Assembly (NCBI RefSeq): GCF_025486315.1
Contig: NZ_JAOOPY010000002.1
Coordinates: 237,501-301,500, forward strand
Direction: 5' to 3'
DNA length: 64,000 bases
Source: Variovorax sp. N23
GTDB lineage: Bacteria > Pseudomonadota > Gammaproteobacteria > Burkholderiales > Burkholderiaceae_C
Under the pieces are notes generated by a model that was not told the origin of the DNA, made no database searches, and saw only the letters and a program-made list of their open reading frames with translations. This document shows, piece by piece, positions 49,142-58,170 of this stretch. Position 1 is the stretch's first letter, and every line of letters starts with the position of its first letter. A program made the position numbers and the translations under genes.

Positions 49142-50398
49142 ATGATCTTTCCGAAGAAGAGCGCACTCGCCCTGACCACGGCGCTGCTCCTGGGCAGCGC
49201 CGGCTTCGCGCCCGCGGCCTGGGCGCAGAAGCGCGACAACGTGCTGTTCGACGCGGCCACCAGCGAGCAGCCGGCGGTCGTGAAGACGCTGGAGCGCCTG
49301 GTCAAGATCGAGAGCGGCACCGGGGATGCCGAAGGCATCGCGGCAGCGGGCGCGCTGCTGGAAGGCGAACTCAAGGCGCTGGGCTTCACGGTCACGCGGC
49401 AGAAAGCCGCCGGCAACGTGGTCGGCGACAACATCGTCGGCCGGCTCAAGGGCCGCGGCGGCAAGAGCCTGCTGCTGCTGTCGCACATGGACACCGTGTA
49501 CCCGCGCGGCATGCTCGCCAAGGCGCCGTTCCACGTCGAAGGCAACAAGGCCTACGGGCCGGGCATCGCCGACGACAAGGGCGGGAGCGCGATCATCCTG
49601 CATGCGCTGAAGCTACTCACGACCTACGGCTTTCGCGACTTCGCGAGCATCACGGTGCTGTTCAACGTCGACGAGGAGAAGGGCTCCTTCGGCTCGCGCG
49701 ACCTGATCCAGCAGGAGGCGCGCGCGGCCGACTACGTGCTGTCCTTCGAGCCCACCAGCGCCGAGCGCGAGAGCTTCTACCTCGGCACCTCCGGCATCGC
49801 CTACGTGCAGGCCGACATCAAGGGCAAGGCCTCGCACGCGGGCGCCGCGCCCGAGGCCGGCGTCAATGCGCTGGTCGAGGCGTCCGACCTGGTGCTGCGC
49901 ACCCTGGACCTCGACGACAAGGCCCGCGGCCTGCGCTTGAACTGGACGGTGGCCAAGGCCGGCACCGTGTCGAACATCATCCCGGATGCCGCCACGCTCA
50001 ACGCCGACGTGCGCTATGCGCAGAACGAGGATCTCGAGGCGATGCTCAAGACGCTGGAAGAGCGCGCCCAGCAGAAGAAGCTGCCCGCCGCCGAGGTCAA
50101 GCTCACCGTCACGCGCGGCCGCCCGGCCTTCAACGCCGGCGCCGAAGGGCGCAAGCTGATCGACAAGGCCAGCGCCTTCTACCGCGAGGCCGGCGGCGGG
50201 CTCGAGGTCGACGAGCGCAGCGGCGGCGGCACCGACGCGGCCTACGCCGCGCTGTCGGGCAAGCCGGTCATCGAAGGCCTGGGCCTGCCGGGCTTCGGCT
50301 ACCACAGCGACAAGGCCGAGTACGTGCTGGTCGACGCGATCCCGCGCCGGCTCTACATGGCGGCACGGCTGATCATGGACCTGGGCGCGGGCAGGTAG
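49142..50398 (+). CDS. M20-family peptidase (glutamate carboxypeptidase-like)
   Basis: A 418-aa exported peptidase with a Sec signal (1-28). Zinc-site motifs are SHMDTVYPRG, GPGIADDKGG and DEEKGSFGS; the dimer domain holds GKASHAGAAPEAGVNA; the last ligand is in FGYHSDKAEYV. It resembles CPG2, which removes C-terminal glutamate from folates and peptides. The ATG is four bases after the thiolase stop. Its presence between two acyl-CoA genes is unexpected. Confidence 0.9.
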   Translation: MIFPKKSALALTTALLLGSAGFAPAAWAQKRDNVLFDAATSEQPAVVKTLERLVKIESGTGDAEGIAAAGALLEGELKALGFTVTRQKAAGNVVGDNIVGRLKGRGGKSLLLLSHMDTVYPRGMLAKAPFHVEGNKAYGPGIADDKGGSAIILHALKLLTTYGFRDFASITVLFNVDEEKGSFGSRDLIQQEARAADYVLSFEPTSAERESFYLGTSGIAYVQADIKGKASHAGAAPEAGVNALVEASDLVLRTLDLDDKARGLRLNWTVAKAGTVSNIIPDAATLNADVRYAQNEDLEAMLKTLEERAQQKKLPAAEVKLTVTRGRPAFNAGAEGRKLIDKASAFYREAGGGLEVDERSGGGTDAAYAALSGKPVIEGLGLPGFGYHSDKAEYVLVDAIPRRLYMAARLIMDLGAGR

Positions 50399-50444
50399 CG
50401 GCCAACGCGCCTTCCGCAACCGAAACGAAGAACGAGAGACAACC

Positions 50445-51575
50445 ATGCTGCTGACCCCCGACCAGGAAGCCATCCGCGACGCGGTGCGCGACTTCGCGCA
50501 GAAGGAACTGTGGCCGCACGCCCCCGCGTGGGACCGCGAGCACGCCTTCCCCAAAGCCGCGCACCAGGGCCTGGCCGCGCTCGGCGCCTATGGCATCTGC
50601 GTGCCCGAGGAAGACGGCGGCGCCGGGCTCGACTACCTCACGCTCGCGCTGGTGCTGGAAGAGATCGCGGCCGGCGATGGCGGCACCAGCACCGCCATCA
50701 GCGTGACCAACTGTCCCGTCAACGCGATCCTCATGCGCTACGGCAATGCCGCGCAGAAGAAACAGTGGCTCTGGCCGCTGGCGCAGGGCCAGATGCTCGG
50801 CGCCTTCTGCCTGACCGAGCCGCAGGCCGGCAGCGACGCGTCGAGCCTGCGCACCACCGCGCGCAAGGACGGCGACGCCTACGTGATCGACGGCGTCAAG
50901 CAGTTCATCACCAGCGGCAAGAACGGCCAGGTCGCGATCGTCATCGCCGTCACCGACAAGGGCGCCGGCAAGCGCGGCATGAGCGCCTTCCTGGTGCCGA
51001 CGGACGCGCCCGGCTACAACGTCGCGCGTCTGGAAGACAAGCTCGGCCAGCACAGCAGCGACACTGCGCAGATCAACTTCGACGGCTGCCGCATCCCGGC
51101 CGAGAACCTCATCGGCGCCGAGGGCGAGGGCTACAAGATCGCGCTCGGTGCGCTCGAAGGCGGCCGCATCGGCATCGCCGCACAGAGCGTGGGCATGGCG
51201 CGCAGCGCCTTCGATGTGGCGCTGGCCTACGCCAAGGAGCGCCAGGCCTTCGGTGGATCGATCTTCGACCAGCAAGCCGTCGGTTTCCGCCTCGCCGAAT
51301 GCGCGACGCGGCTCGAGGCCGCACGCCAGCTCATCTGGCACGCCGCCGCGCTGCGCGACGCCGGCCGGCCCTGCCTGAAGGAGGCTGCGATGGCCAAGCT
51401 CTTCGCCAGCGAGATGGCCGAGAAGGTCTGCAGCGCGGCCATCCAGACGCTCGGCGGCTACGGCTACGTCAACGACTTTCCGCTGGAGCGCATCTACCGC
51501 GACGTGCGCGTGTGCCAGATCTACGAAGGCACCTCGGACATCCAGAAGCTGCTGATCCAGCGCGCGCTCGCGTGA
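50445..51575 (+). CDS. Acyl-CoA dehydrogenase
   Basis: A 376-aa FAD enzyme oxidising acyl-CoA to 2-enoyl-CoA. The FAD-binding blocks are FCLTEPQAGSDAS and FITSGKNG; the catalytic base is Glu361 in the C-terminal YEGTSDIQ, the usual place for short/medium-chain members. The length is typical. It ends 4 bases from the convergent SDR gene. With the thiolase and LiuR it suggests a branched- or short-chain acyl-CoA route. Confidence 0.93.
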   Translation: MLLTPDQEAIRDAVRDFAQKELWPHAPAWDREHAFPKAAHQGLAALGAYGICVPEEDGGAGLDYLTLALVLEEIAAGDGGTSTAISVTNCPVNAILMRYGNAAQKKQWLWPLAQGQMLGAFCLTEPQAGSDASSLRTTARKDGDAYVIDGVKQFITSGKNGQVAIVIAVTDKGAGKRGMSAFLVPTDAPGYNVARLEDKLGQHSSDTAQINFDGCRIPAENLIGAEGEGYKIALGALEGGRIGIAAQSVGMARSAFDVALAYAKERQAFGGSIFDQQAVGFRLAECATRLEAARQLIWHAAALRDAGRPCLKEAAMAKLFASEMAEKVCSAAIQTLGGYGYVNDFPLERIYRDVRVCQIYEGTSDIQKLLIQRALA

Positions 51576-51579
51576 GCCG

Positions 51580-52404
51580 CTAGACGTACTTGCCGGTGAT
51601 GCCGCCGTCGACGACCAACTCCGTGCCGGTCACGTAGGCCGCCGCGTCGGAGGCCAGGAAGGCGCAGGCATGCGCCACGTCCCAGGCCGAGCCCATGCGG
51701 CCCATCGGCACCTGGCGCGCGCGGGCGGCGCGTGCGTCGTCGAGGCCGCTGTCCGAGAACATCTTCGCCACCGTCGTCGCGATGCGCGGCGTGTCGATCA
51801 GCCCCGGCACCACGGTGTTGGCGCGGATGCCATGCGGCGCGTACTGCTGCGCCACCATGCGGGTGAACTGCGTGACGGCCGCTTTGGTCACGCTGTAAGC
51901 CAGGTGCGGATAGCCGATGTAGCGCATGCCGGCCACCGACGAGATGGCGATCAGCGCGCCGCGCCCCCGTTCCACCATGCCGGGCAGCACCTGCTGTGTG
52001 CACAGCAGCAGGCTGCGCACGTTGACCGCATGGATGCGGTCGAAGTCCTCGGCGCTGGTCTCCATCGGGCCGCCGGTCTGGCCGATGCCGACGTTGTGGT
52101 GCAGCACGTCGATGCCGCCGAAGCGCGCGCGGGCCTCGGCGAAGAGCCGTTCAACATCCGCGGCCAGCGCCACGTCGCCGACGAAGGTGGCGGCCTCGCC
52201 GCCCTCGGCGAGGATCAGCGCGGTGGTCTCTTCGGCCGAGGCGGCGTCACGGTCGGCCACGCACACGCGTGCGCCCTGGCGCGCGTAGGTGACGCAGGAC
52301 GCGCGGCCGATGCTCCAGCCCGGGCCGGCCGAGCCGCCGCCGGCGACGAACACGACCCGACCGCCGAGGTCGAGCGGCAGCGCCGGTGGTCGCCCGGCGC
52401 TCAT
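51580..52404 (-). CDS. SDR-family oxidoreductase
   Basis: A 274-aa short-chain dehydrogenase. The nucleotide loop reads GGGSAGPGWSIGRA, longer than the usual TGxxxGIG. NVGIG stands where NNAG is usual, and the active site is Ser in IAISSVAG with AYSVTKAA. The C-terminal block YVTGTELVVDGGITGKYV is typical. It is the last gene of the Bug/ligase/lyase operon (ATGA overlap with the lyase), so it probably acts on the same acid or its cleavage product. Confidence 0.88.
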   Translation of the reverse strand: MSAGRPPALPLDLGGRVVFVAGGGSAGPGWSIGRASCVTYARQGARVCVADRDAASAEETTALILAEGGEAATFVGDVALAADVERLFAEARARFGGIDVLHHNVGIGQTGGPMETSAEDFDRIHAVNVRSLLLCTQQVLPGMVERGRGALIAISSVAGMRYIGYPHLAYSVTKAAVTQFTRMVAQQYAPHGIRANTVVPGLIDTPRIATTVAKMFSDSGLDDARAARARQVPMGRMGSAWDVAHACAFLASDAAAYVTGTELVVDGGITGKYV

Positions 52405-53180
52405 GCCTTGCCGCCTTCGCCCACGTAGGGGATGGCGTGCTCCACCGTGTCCCAGATGAAGCGACCCGACGGGCTCTGCTGCTCTTCGACGATGTGCGCC
52501 ACCAGCCCGGCCGCGCGCGAGATCACCGCGAAGCCGCGCATCACGTTGGTCGGCACGCCGATCTCGCCGAGCAGCGCGGCCACGGCGCCTGTGGCGTTGA
52601 TGGTGATGGGCCGCCCGGCCACTTCGTCCACCGCCTTCGACAGCGTCTCCAGCGCGCGGATCTTGTCGCCCGCCAGTTCGCCCTCGGCGCGGCCCAGTTC
52701 GAGCAGCTTGTAGGCGCGCGGGTCGACCGGTTTGTGCAGGTGGTGGCCGAAGCCGGGCATGGCGCTCTTCGTCGCCTTGTGTTCGCGCGCGATCGCCATC
52801 GCTTCGGCGGCAGGGTCCGCCGCGGCGGTGATCCGGTCGAGCAGGCGCGAGCAGTTCTCCATCGTGCCCACGAAGGAGCTGCCCACCGCCAGCAGGCCGG
52901 CCGACACGGCGCCCTGCAGGTTCTCCGGCGCGCTCATGTAGATGAGCCGCGTGGCGATGGCGCTGGGCGTGAGGCCGTGTTCCATCAGCACGATCAGCAC
53001 CACGTCGGTGATGCGCAGGTCGACCGGGCGTGGCGTGCGGCCGAGGATCTGCATCAGCATCACCTCGGTGAAGGTGCGCTGGCCCATCAGGTCCTCGACC
53101 AGATCGGCGTCGCGGTAGTGCAGGCTGGTGAGCGTGTGCGTGCACAGGCGGGTGACGGGCGGGTTCGTTGTCGATGCCAT
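52401..53180 (-). CDS. Citrate synthase-family protein (citryl-CoA lyase-like)
   Basis: A 259-aa protein made only of the core of the citrate synthase fold, far shorter than the 430-aa synthase. It matches citryl-CoA lyase-type proteins: GLTPSAIATRLIYMSAPENLQGAV, then GFGHHLHKPVDPRA, where the active-site histidines lie, and ISRAAGLVAHIVEEQ. It would cleave a citryl-CoA-like thioester into acetyl-CoA and a keto acid (or the reverse). The ligase gene lies 27 bases upstream and could make its substrate. Confidence 0.86.
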   Translation of the reverse strand: MASTTNPPVTRLCTHTLTSLHYRDADLVEDLMGQRTFTEVMLMQILGRTPRPVDLRITDVVLIVLMEHGLTPSAIATRLIYMSAPENLQGAVSAGLLAVGSSFVGTMENCSRLLDRITAAADPAAEAMAIAREHKATKSAMPGFGHHLHKPVDPRAYKLLELGRAEGELAGDKIRALETLSKAVDEVAGRPITINATGAVAALLGEIGVPTNVMRGFAVISRAAGLVAHIVEEQQSPSGRFIWDTVEHAIPYVGEGGKA

Positions 53181-53207
53181 GGGATGTCTCCGTGTTCGTG
53201 AAAGAGG

Positions 53208-54716
53208 TCAGGCGGTGGCCAGGGCTTGTTCGCGCACCGCGGTCTTGAGCACCTTGCCGACGGGCGAGCGCGGCAGGCTGTCGTGGAAATGCACGCGCTT
53301 GGGTGTCTGCACCGGGCCGAGGCGCTCGCGCACGAAGGCGATCAGCTCGGCCTCGGTCGCCTGCTGGCCGGGGCGCAGCTGCACCGCGGCCTGCACCGCC
53401 TCGCCCCACTTGTCGTCGGGGATGCCGAAAACCGCGCACTCGTGCACCGCCGGGTGCTGGCCCAGGGCGTTCTCGACGTCGACGGGATAGACGTTGAAGC
53501 CGCCGGTGATGACCATGTCCTTGAGCCGGTCCTTCAGGTAGAGGTAGCCGCGCGCGTCGATCAGGCCGCGGTCGCCGGTGTGCAGCCAGCCGTCGACCAG
53601 CGTCTCGGCCGTCTTCTCCGGCAGGCGCCAGTAGCCGGTCATCACGAGGTCGCCACGCGCCACCACTTCGCCCACCTCGCCGGTCGGCAGCAGGCGGCCG
53701 TCGGGCGCCATGACGGCCACGTCGCTGAACCAGGCGGTGCGGCCGACCGCGGCCCAGTTGCGCTCGTCCTCGAAGTCCTCGGGGCGCATCACGGTGAGGA
53801 TCTGCGGCGCCTCGGTCTGGCCGTAGGTCGTGCCCAGTACCGGGCCGAAGAAGGCGCGCACCTCGCGGATCTTTTCCGGCGGCATCGGCGCGCCGCCGTA
53901 GATCAGCCGGCGCAGTTGCGGGAAGTCGGCGCGGCTCGCGCCCGGCAGCGCCATCAGCATGTAGACCAGCGTCGGCGGCATGAAGCACACCGTGCCGCCG
54001 CGTTCGCGGAAGGCCGTGCGCACCGCCTCGGCGCCGGCCTCGGCCAGCACCACATGGCAGCCGCCCTGCGCGAGGATGGGCACGATGTAGGTCGAGGTGC
54101 CGTGCGTGATCGGCGCAGCCACGATGTAGCGCTCGTGCGCGTCGAAGCCCCACGCATGGATCTGGTTGGCGATGTTCGCCATCCAGGCGCGGTACGGCTG
54201 CATCACGCCCTTGGGGGCGCCGGTGGTGCCGCCGGTGAACTTGATGGCCTGCGTGGCATCGTCGGGCAGCGTGAACGCCGGCCGCGCCGTGCCGGCATGG
54301 CGCGCCACCAGGCCGGCCACCGTGGGTGCGCCCTCGCCGGAAGGGCCGTGGGTGTGGATGCGCTCGCCCGGCGCGCCGTCGAGCAGCCCGGCGCAGTCGC
54401 CATCGAGCACCAGGATGGACGGCTCTGTCGCGTCGACGATGCGCCGGATCTCGGGTCGCGTGCTCTTGGGGTTGAGCGGCACCCACACCTTGCCGCAGGC
54501 CAGCACCGCGAGCAGCGCCGTGATGTGCTCGGCGCTGTTCTTCGCGCAGATGCCCACGCGGCTCTGCGGCGTCGGGTCGATGGCGACCAGGGCGGCCGCC
54601 AGTGCCGCGACGCGCGCGGCGAGCGTGTCGTAGCGCGTCGTGCCCTCGGGGGCGTCGATGGCGATGCGCTCGGGCCAGCGCTCGGCGGCGCGCCAGAAGA
54701 AATCGATCGGGTACAT
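53208..54716 (-). CDS. AMP-forming acyl-CoA ligase
   Basis: A 502-aa adenylate-forming ligase. The P-loop is FTGGTTGAPKG, GQTEAPQI is the A5 motif, TGDRG the A7 motif, KDMVITGGFNVYPVDVEN the A8 hinge and the catalytic lysine is in RSPVGKVLK near the C-terminus. The size suggests a small or medium acid. AGGAG precedes the ATG. By its place before the citryl-CoA-lyase-like gene, it may activate an organic acid for cleavage. The exact acid is not predictable. Confidence 0.9.
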   Translation of the reverse strand: MYPIDFFWRAAERWPERIAIDAPEGTTRYDTLAARVAALAAALVAIDPTPQSRVGICAKNSAEHITALLAVLACGKVWVPLNPKSTRPEIRRIVDATEPSILVLDGDCAGLLDGAPGERIHTHGPSGEGAPTVAGLVARHAGTARPAFTLPDDATQAIKFTGGTTGAPKGVMQPYRAWMANIANQIHAWGFDAHERYIVAAPITHGTSTYIVPILAQGGCHVVLAEAGAEAVRTAFRERGGTVCFMPPTLVYMLMALPGASRADFPQLRRLIYGGAPMPPEKIREVRAFFGPVLGTTYGQTEAPQILTVMRPEDFEDERNWAAVGRTAWFSDVAVMAPDGRLLPTGEVGEVVARGDLVMTGYWRLPEKTAETLVDGWLHTGDRGLIDARGYLYLKDRLKDMVITGGFNVYPVDVENALGQHPAVHECAVFGIPDDKWGEAVQAAVQLRPGQQATEAELIAFVRERLGPVQTPKRVHFHDSLPRSPVGKVLKTAVREQALATA

Positions 54717-54754
54717 GGGTGAGAGTGCTCCTGGTGATGGGGGACGCAGTGGCT

Positions 54755-55747
54755 TTATTCGGCCTTGGCGCCGGAGGTCTTCACGACCTCGCGCCAGCGC
54801 TGGATCTCCGCCGTGGCGAAGCTGCGCATCTGCGCGGGCGTGCCGGGCTCGGGCGAGGCCGCCAGGTCCTGGAAGCGCTGGCGCAGCTCGGGCGCGGCCA
54901 GCACCTTGTTCAGCTCGGCATTGAGCCGATCGATGACGGGCTTCGGCGTGCCGACGGGCGCGGCCAGGCCGAACCACGACTGCACGTCGAAGCCGGGGAA
55001 GCCCGACTCCGCCACCGTCGGCACGTCGGGCAGCAGCGGCGAGCGCTTGGCGCTCGTGATGGCGATGGCGCGCAGCCGCCCGCCCTGCACATGCGGCAGC
55101 GCCGAGGGCGTGTTGTCGAACATCGACTGCACCTGGCCGCCCAGCAGGTCGGTCACGGCCGGGGCGCTGCCGCGGTAGGGCACATGCAGCATGTTCAGCT
55201 TGGCCTGCATCTTGAACATCTCGCCCGACAGATGGATCGACGAGCCGCTGCCCGACGACGCGAAGGTGATGCCGTCCTTCGATTCCTTGGCGAAGCGCAC
55301 GTAGTCGGCGATGCTCTTGATCGGCAGGTTGTTGTTGACCACCAGGATGTTCGGGATCTTGGCGATCAGGCCGATCGGCTCGAAGTCCTTCTGCGGGTCG
55401 TAGCCCAGCTTGCCGTAGAGCGACGCGTTGATGGTGTTGGCGATGGTGAAGACATACAGCGTGTAGCCGTCGGGCGGCGACTTCGCCACCACCTCGGCGC
55501 CGACGTTGCTGTTGGCGCCGGCGCGGTTGTCCACCACCACGGGCTGGCCGAGCCGCTCGCCCAGCTTCACGGCCACCAGGCGTGCGATCACGTCGGTGGC
55601 GCCGCCCGCGGCATAGCCGACCACCAGCTTGATGGGGCGGGTCGGCCAGGCGTCGGGCTGGGCCTGCAGCGGCAGGGCGGTGGCGCAGGCGATGCCGGCG
55701 GCGAGGGCCAGCAGATGCCGGCGCGAGAGGGTGCCTTCGAGGCGCAT
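54755..55747 (-). CDS. Bug-type tripartite tricarboxylate solute-binding protein
   Basis: A 330-aa periplasmic binding protein with a Sec/Tat-like signal (LSRRHLLALAAG, cleavage near 29). The start WPTRPIKLVVGYAAGGATDVIARL, then VVDNRAGANSNVGAEVVAKS, is the Bug pattern common in Burkholderiales. It usually binds small carboxylates and works with TctA/TctB membrane proteins, which are not encoded here. AAAGGAG precedes the ATG. It is the first gene of the operon and divergent from the IclR gene. Confidence 0.93.
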   Translation of the reverse strand: MRLEGTLSRRHLLALAAGIACATALPLQAQPDAWPTRPIKLVVGYAAGGATDVIARLVAVKLGERLGQPVVVDNRAGANSNVGAEVVAKSPPDGYTLYVFTIANTINASLYGKLGYDPQKDFEPIGLIAKIPNILVVNNNLPIKSIADYVRFAKESKDGITFASSGSGSSIHLSGEMFKMQAKLNMLHVPYRGSAPAVTDLLGGQVQSMFDNTPSALPHVQGGRLRAIAITSAKRSPLLPDVPTVAESGFPGFDVQSWFGLAAPVGTPKPVIDRLNAELNKVLAAPELRQRFQDLAASPEPGTPAQMRSFATAEIQRWREVVKTSGAKAE

Positions 55748-55847
55748 GGCGATGTCTCCTTTTGTGTATCGAGAATGTCCCGGGGCCGCGGCGCGGTGGG
55801 CCTGCGGCACACTGGCGAGGACCCCGTCGACGCCCAAATTCTTCGCC

Positions 55848-56663
55848 ATGACCACGCTCCCATCCAGTCGAAACGTTCGTTCAGCGGACGTTTCTCGGCG
55901 CGTCGCCGCGGACGACGACGCCGGCAGCCGCACGCTGCGGCGCGGCCTGCAGCTGCTCGATGCGGTGCTGGCGGGCGGTCGCGACGGCGTGCGCGTGGTC
56001 GACCTCTGCCGTGCGGCCGGCCTCGAGCGCGCCACCGTCTACCGCCTGCTGGCCACCCTGGTCGACAGCGGCTACGTCGCGCCGCAGGGGCGCTTTCGCT
56101 ACGTGCCGGGCCCGCGTGTGGCGGCCCTGGCGCCGACGGACGTGCTGCCCAACATGGCGGTGCGGCTGCAACCGGTGCTCGCGCGCATCAGCGCTGCCTG
56201 CGGCGACGCCGCCTTCGCGGTGGTGCGCGAGGGGCCGTTCTCGCACTGCATCGCGCGGCAGGTGGGCACGCACCCGGTGCAGGTGCTGGTGATCCAGGTC
56301 GGCACGCAGCAGCCGCTGGGGGTCGGGGCCGCCGGGCTGGCGCTGCTGGCCGCGCTGCCCGACGCGCAGGTGGCGTCCATCATCGCGGCCAACGCGCCCC
56401 GGCTGCACGCCTACGGCGGCATGACGCCCGAGCGGATGCAGATCCTGGTGCGGGCCACGCGGGAGCGTGGCTGGTCGGTCATCGGCAACCATGCCACCCG
56501 CGGCGTGCTCGCGGCGGGCATGGCGGTGCGCAACGCCGGCGGCGAGCCGGTGGCGGCCATCAGCGTGGCGTCGACCCTGCCGCGCATGCCGCGCGAGCGC
56601 CAGCAACTCATCGCACGCACCATCCGCGAGAGCCTCGCCGAAATGCTCCCGGACGGCGCATGA
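55848..56663 (+). CDS. IclR-family regulator
   Basis: A 271-aa regulator. The winged helix (about 27-85: SRTLRRGLQLLDAVLAGGR, AGLERATVYRLLATLVDSG) is followed by the GAF-like ligand domain (QVGTQQPLGVGAAGLALLAAL). It faces the operon ending at 51580 and is its likely regulator. Within its first codons lies a 7-bp inverted repeat, GAAACGT and ACGTTTC, 11 bases apart (55870-55894), a possible autoregulatory site. No strong Shine-Dalgarno is seen. Confidence 0.88.
   Translation: MTTLPSSRNVRSADVSRRVAADDDAGSRTLRRGLQLLDAVLAGGRDGVRVVDLCRAAGLERATVYRLLATLVDSGYVAPQGRFRYVPGPRVAALAPTDVLPNMAVRLQPVLARISAACGDAAFAVVREGPFSHCIARQVGTHPVQVLVIQVGTQQPLGVGAAGLALLAALPDAQVASIIAANAPRLHAYGGMTPERMQILVRATRERGWSVIGNHATRGVLAAGMAVRNAGGEPVAAISVASTLPRMPRERQQLIARTIRESLAEMLPDGA
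55870..55894. promoter_or_regulatory. Inverted repeat in the 5' coding part of the IclR gene
   Basis: GAAACGT and ACGTTTC are separated by 11 bases, 22 bases after the ATG. It could bind the IclR protein itself. The repeat is seen; the role is inferred. Confidence 0.35.
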
Positions 56664-56724
56664 GAGGCCACCGCGCAGGCCCCCGGGTGGCTGCGCCGCC
56701 GCAGGTGTTCCAATGGGGGCTTCG

Positions 56725-57153
56725 ATGAGCAACAAACCACTCTCCGGCCCCTGCCCCTGCGGACGCACCGACCAGCGTGCCCGTCCGCTCCAGTACGCGC
56801 TGTGCTGCGGACGTTATCTCGAGGATTTCGCGGGCACGCCGGCCCCCGATGCCGAGTCGCTGATGCGCTCCCGCTACACGGCCTTCGTGCGTGAGCAGGC
56901 CGATTACCTGCTGGCGACCTGGCATGCGTCGACCCGGCCGGCCGAGCTGTCCTTCGCGCCCGGCACCAAGTGGCTCGGCCTGGACGTGCGCTCGCGCTCG
57001 GTGCTCGACGCCGACCATGCGCGGGTCGAGTTCGTGGCCCGCCAGCGCGATGCCGCCGGCACCGCCAGCCGCCTGCACGAGCGCAGCAATTTCGTGCGCG
57101 AGCCCGACGGCGAGCTGCAGCGCTGGTACTACGTCGACGGCGAGGCCGGGTAG
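56725..57153 (+). CDS. YchJ-like SEC-C motif protein (UPF0225)
   Basis: A 142-aa protein with an N-terminal SEC-C type zinc motif (CPCGRTDQ, later YALCCGRYL) and the SRYTAFVREQADYLLATWH block of YchJ, followed by an NTF2-like core (FVARQRDAAGTASRLHERSNFVRE). The role of YchJ is unknown. ATG 56725 is chosen for the G-run upstream; ATG 56713 would add four residues. It follows the IclR gene by 61 bases. Confidence 0.88.
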   Translation: MSNKPLSGPCPCGRTDQRARPLQYALCCGRYLEDFAGTPAPDAESLMRSRYTAFVREQADYLLATWHASTRPAELSFAPGTKWLGLDVRSRSVLDADHARVEFVARQRDAAGTASRLHERSNFVREPDGELQRWYYVDGEAG

Positions 57154-57275
57154 GACGACGGCGCGGCATTGTCTCGAGGAGAGAGACGCTGCGGTTCCTT
57201 TCGGCGTATTTATCTGCGTGCCGTGCCGCGGCACACTGGCCGCTTTCCCGCCGCCCGACCGGCCAGGAGCTTCCC

Positions 57276-58103
57276 ATGTCATCCGCACACCCGGCGCATC
57301 CGTCCCTTCCCCGCGCGTGGCCGGGCCTGGCCTGGCTGCTCGCGGCCGCCCTGGCCTGGGCCGTGGGCGGCGCTGCACAGGCGCAGCCCGCGGCGTCGGC
57401 CTGGCTGACCGGCTTCTCGGGCGCCGCACCGGGCCCGGCGCCCGAGTCCTGGCACTTCACCACCCTGCCGCACAAGAACCCGACCACCTTCGAGGTGGTG
57501 CGGCAGGACGGCAAGTCGGTGCTGAAGGTCCAGGCCGACGACTCCTACGGCAACCTGGTGCATCCGGTGCGCGTGGCGCTGGACGGGGCCGCCTCGCTGG
57601 CCTGGCGCTGGCAGGTCGAGCGCTTCGTCGCAGGGGCCGACCTGCGCAGCCGCAGCGGCGACGACGGCGCGGCCAAGCTCTGCGTGTTCTTCGCGCTGCC
57701 GACCGACCGGCTGCCCTTCGGCGAACGCACCCGGCTGGCGCTGGCGCGCTCGGCCACCGGCGAGGACGTGCCGAGCGAGACGCTGTGCTACGTGTGGGAC
57801 GAGAAGGAAGCGAAGAACACCGTGCTGCCCAACGCCTTCACGCGGCGCATCCGCATGTGGGTGCTGGAGTCGGGGCCGGCAGGTACCGGCGCCGCCGGCT
57901 GGCGCGGCGAGCGCCGCAACCTGCTGGCCGACTACCAGCGCGCCTTCGGCGACGAGGCCGGCGGCCTGCAGCCCGACATCGTCGGCGTGGCCGTCTCGGC
58001 CGACGCCGACAACACCGCGGGCCACGGGCTGGCCTTCTTCGGCGACCTCGAGATGCAGGGCGCCCCGGCGGCGCCGCAGGTGCAGGCCACGCTCGCCCCC
58101 TGA
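57276..58103 (+). CDS. DUF3047-like exported protein
   Basis: A 275-aa protein with a Sec signal (about 1-37, hydrophobic WLLAAALAWAVGG then AAQAQ). The rest matches the DUF3047 pattern: LAWRWQVERFVAGADLRSRSGDDGAAKLCVFFALP, then LCYVWDEKEAKNTVLPNAFT and VAVSADADNTAG near the end. The function is unknown; the fold is probably a beta-sandwich in the periplasm. CAGGAG precedes the ATG. Confidence 0.85.
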   Translation: MSSAHPAHPSLPRAWPGLAWLLAAALAWAVGGAAQAQPAASAWLTGFSGAAPGPAPESWHFTTLPHKNPTTFEVVRQDGKSVLKVQADDSYGNLVHPVRVALDGAASLAWRWQVERFVAGADLRSRSGDDGAAKLCVFFALPTDRLPFGERTRLALARSATGEDVPSETLCYVWDEKEAKNTVLPNAFTRRIRMWVLESGPAGTGAAGWRGERRNLLADYQRAFGDEAGGLQPDIVGVAVSADADNTAGHGLAFFGDLEMQGAPAAPQVQATLAP

Positions 58104-58130
58104 GGCGGCGAGCGGCCCGTGCCGGGTTAA

Positions 58131-58170
58131 CGGATTAGCGGATTGGCGGATTGGCGGATCAGCGGATGAC
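58131..58170. repeat. Five imperfect 8-bp tandem repeats
   Basis: CGGATTAG, CGGATTGG, CGGATTGG, CGGATCAG and CGGATGAC follow each other with no spacer. The last copies run into the 3' end of the lipoprotein gene at 58159. The array may have arisen by slippage. Confidence 0.75.
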
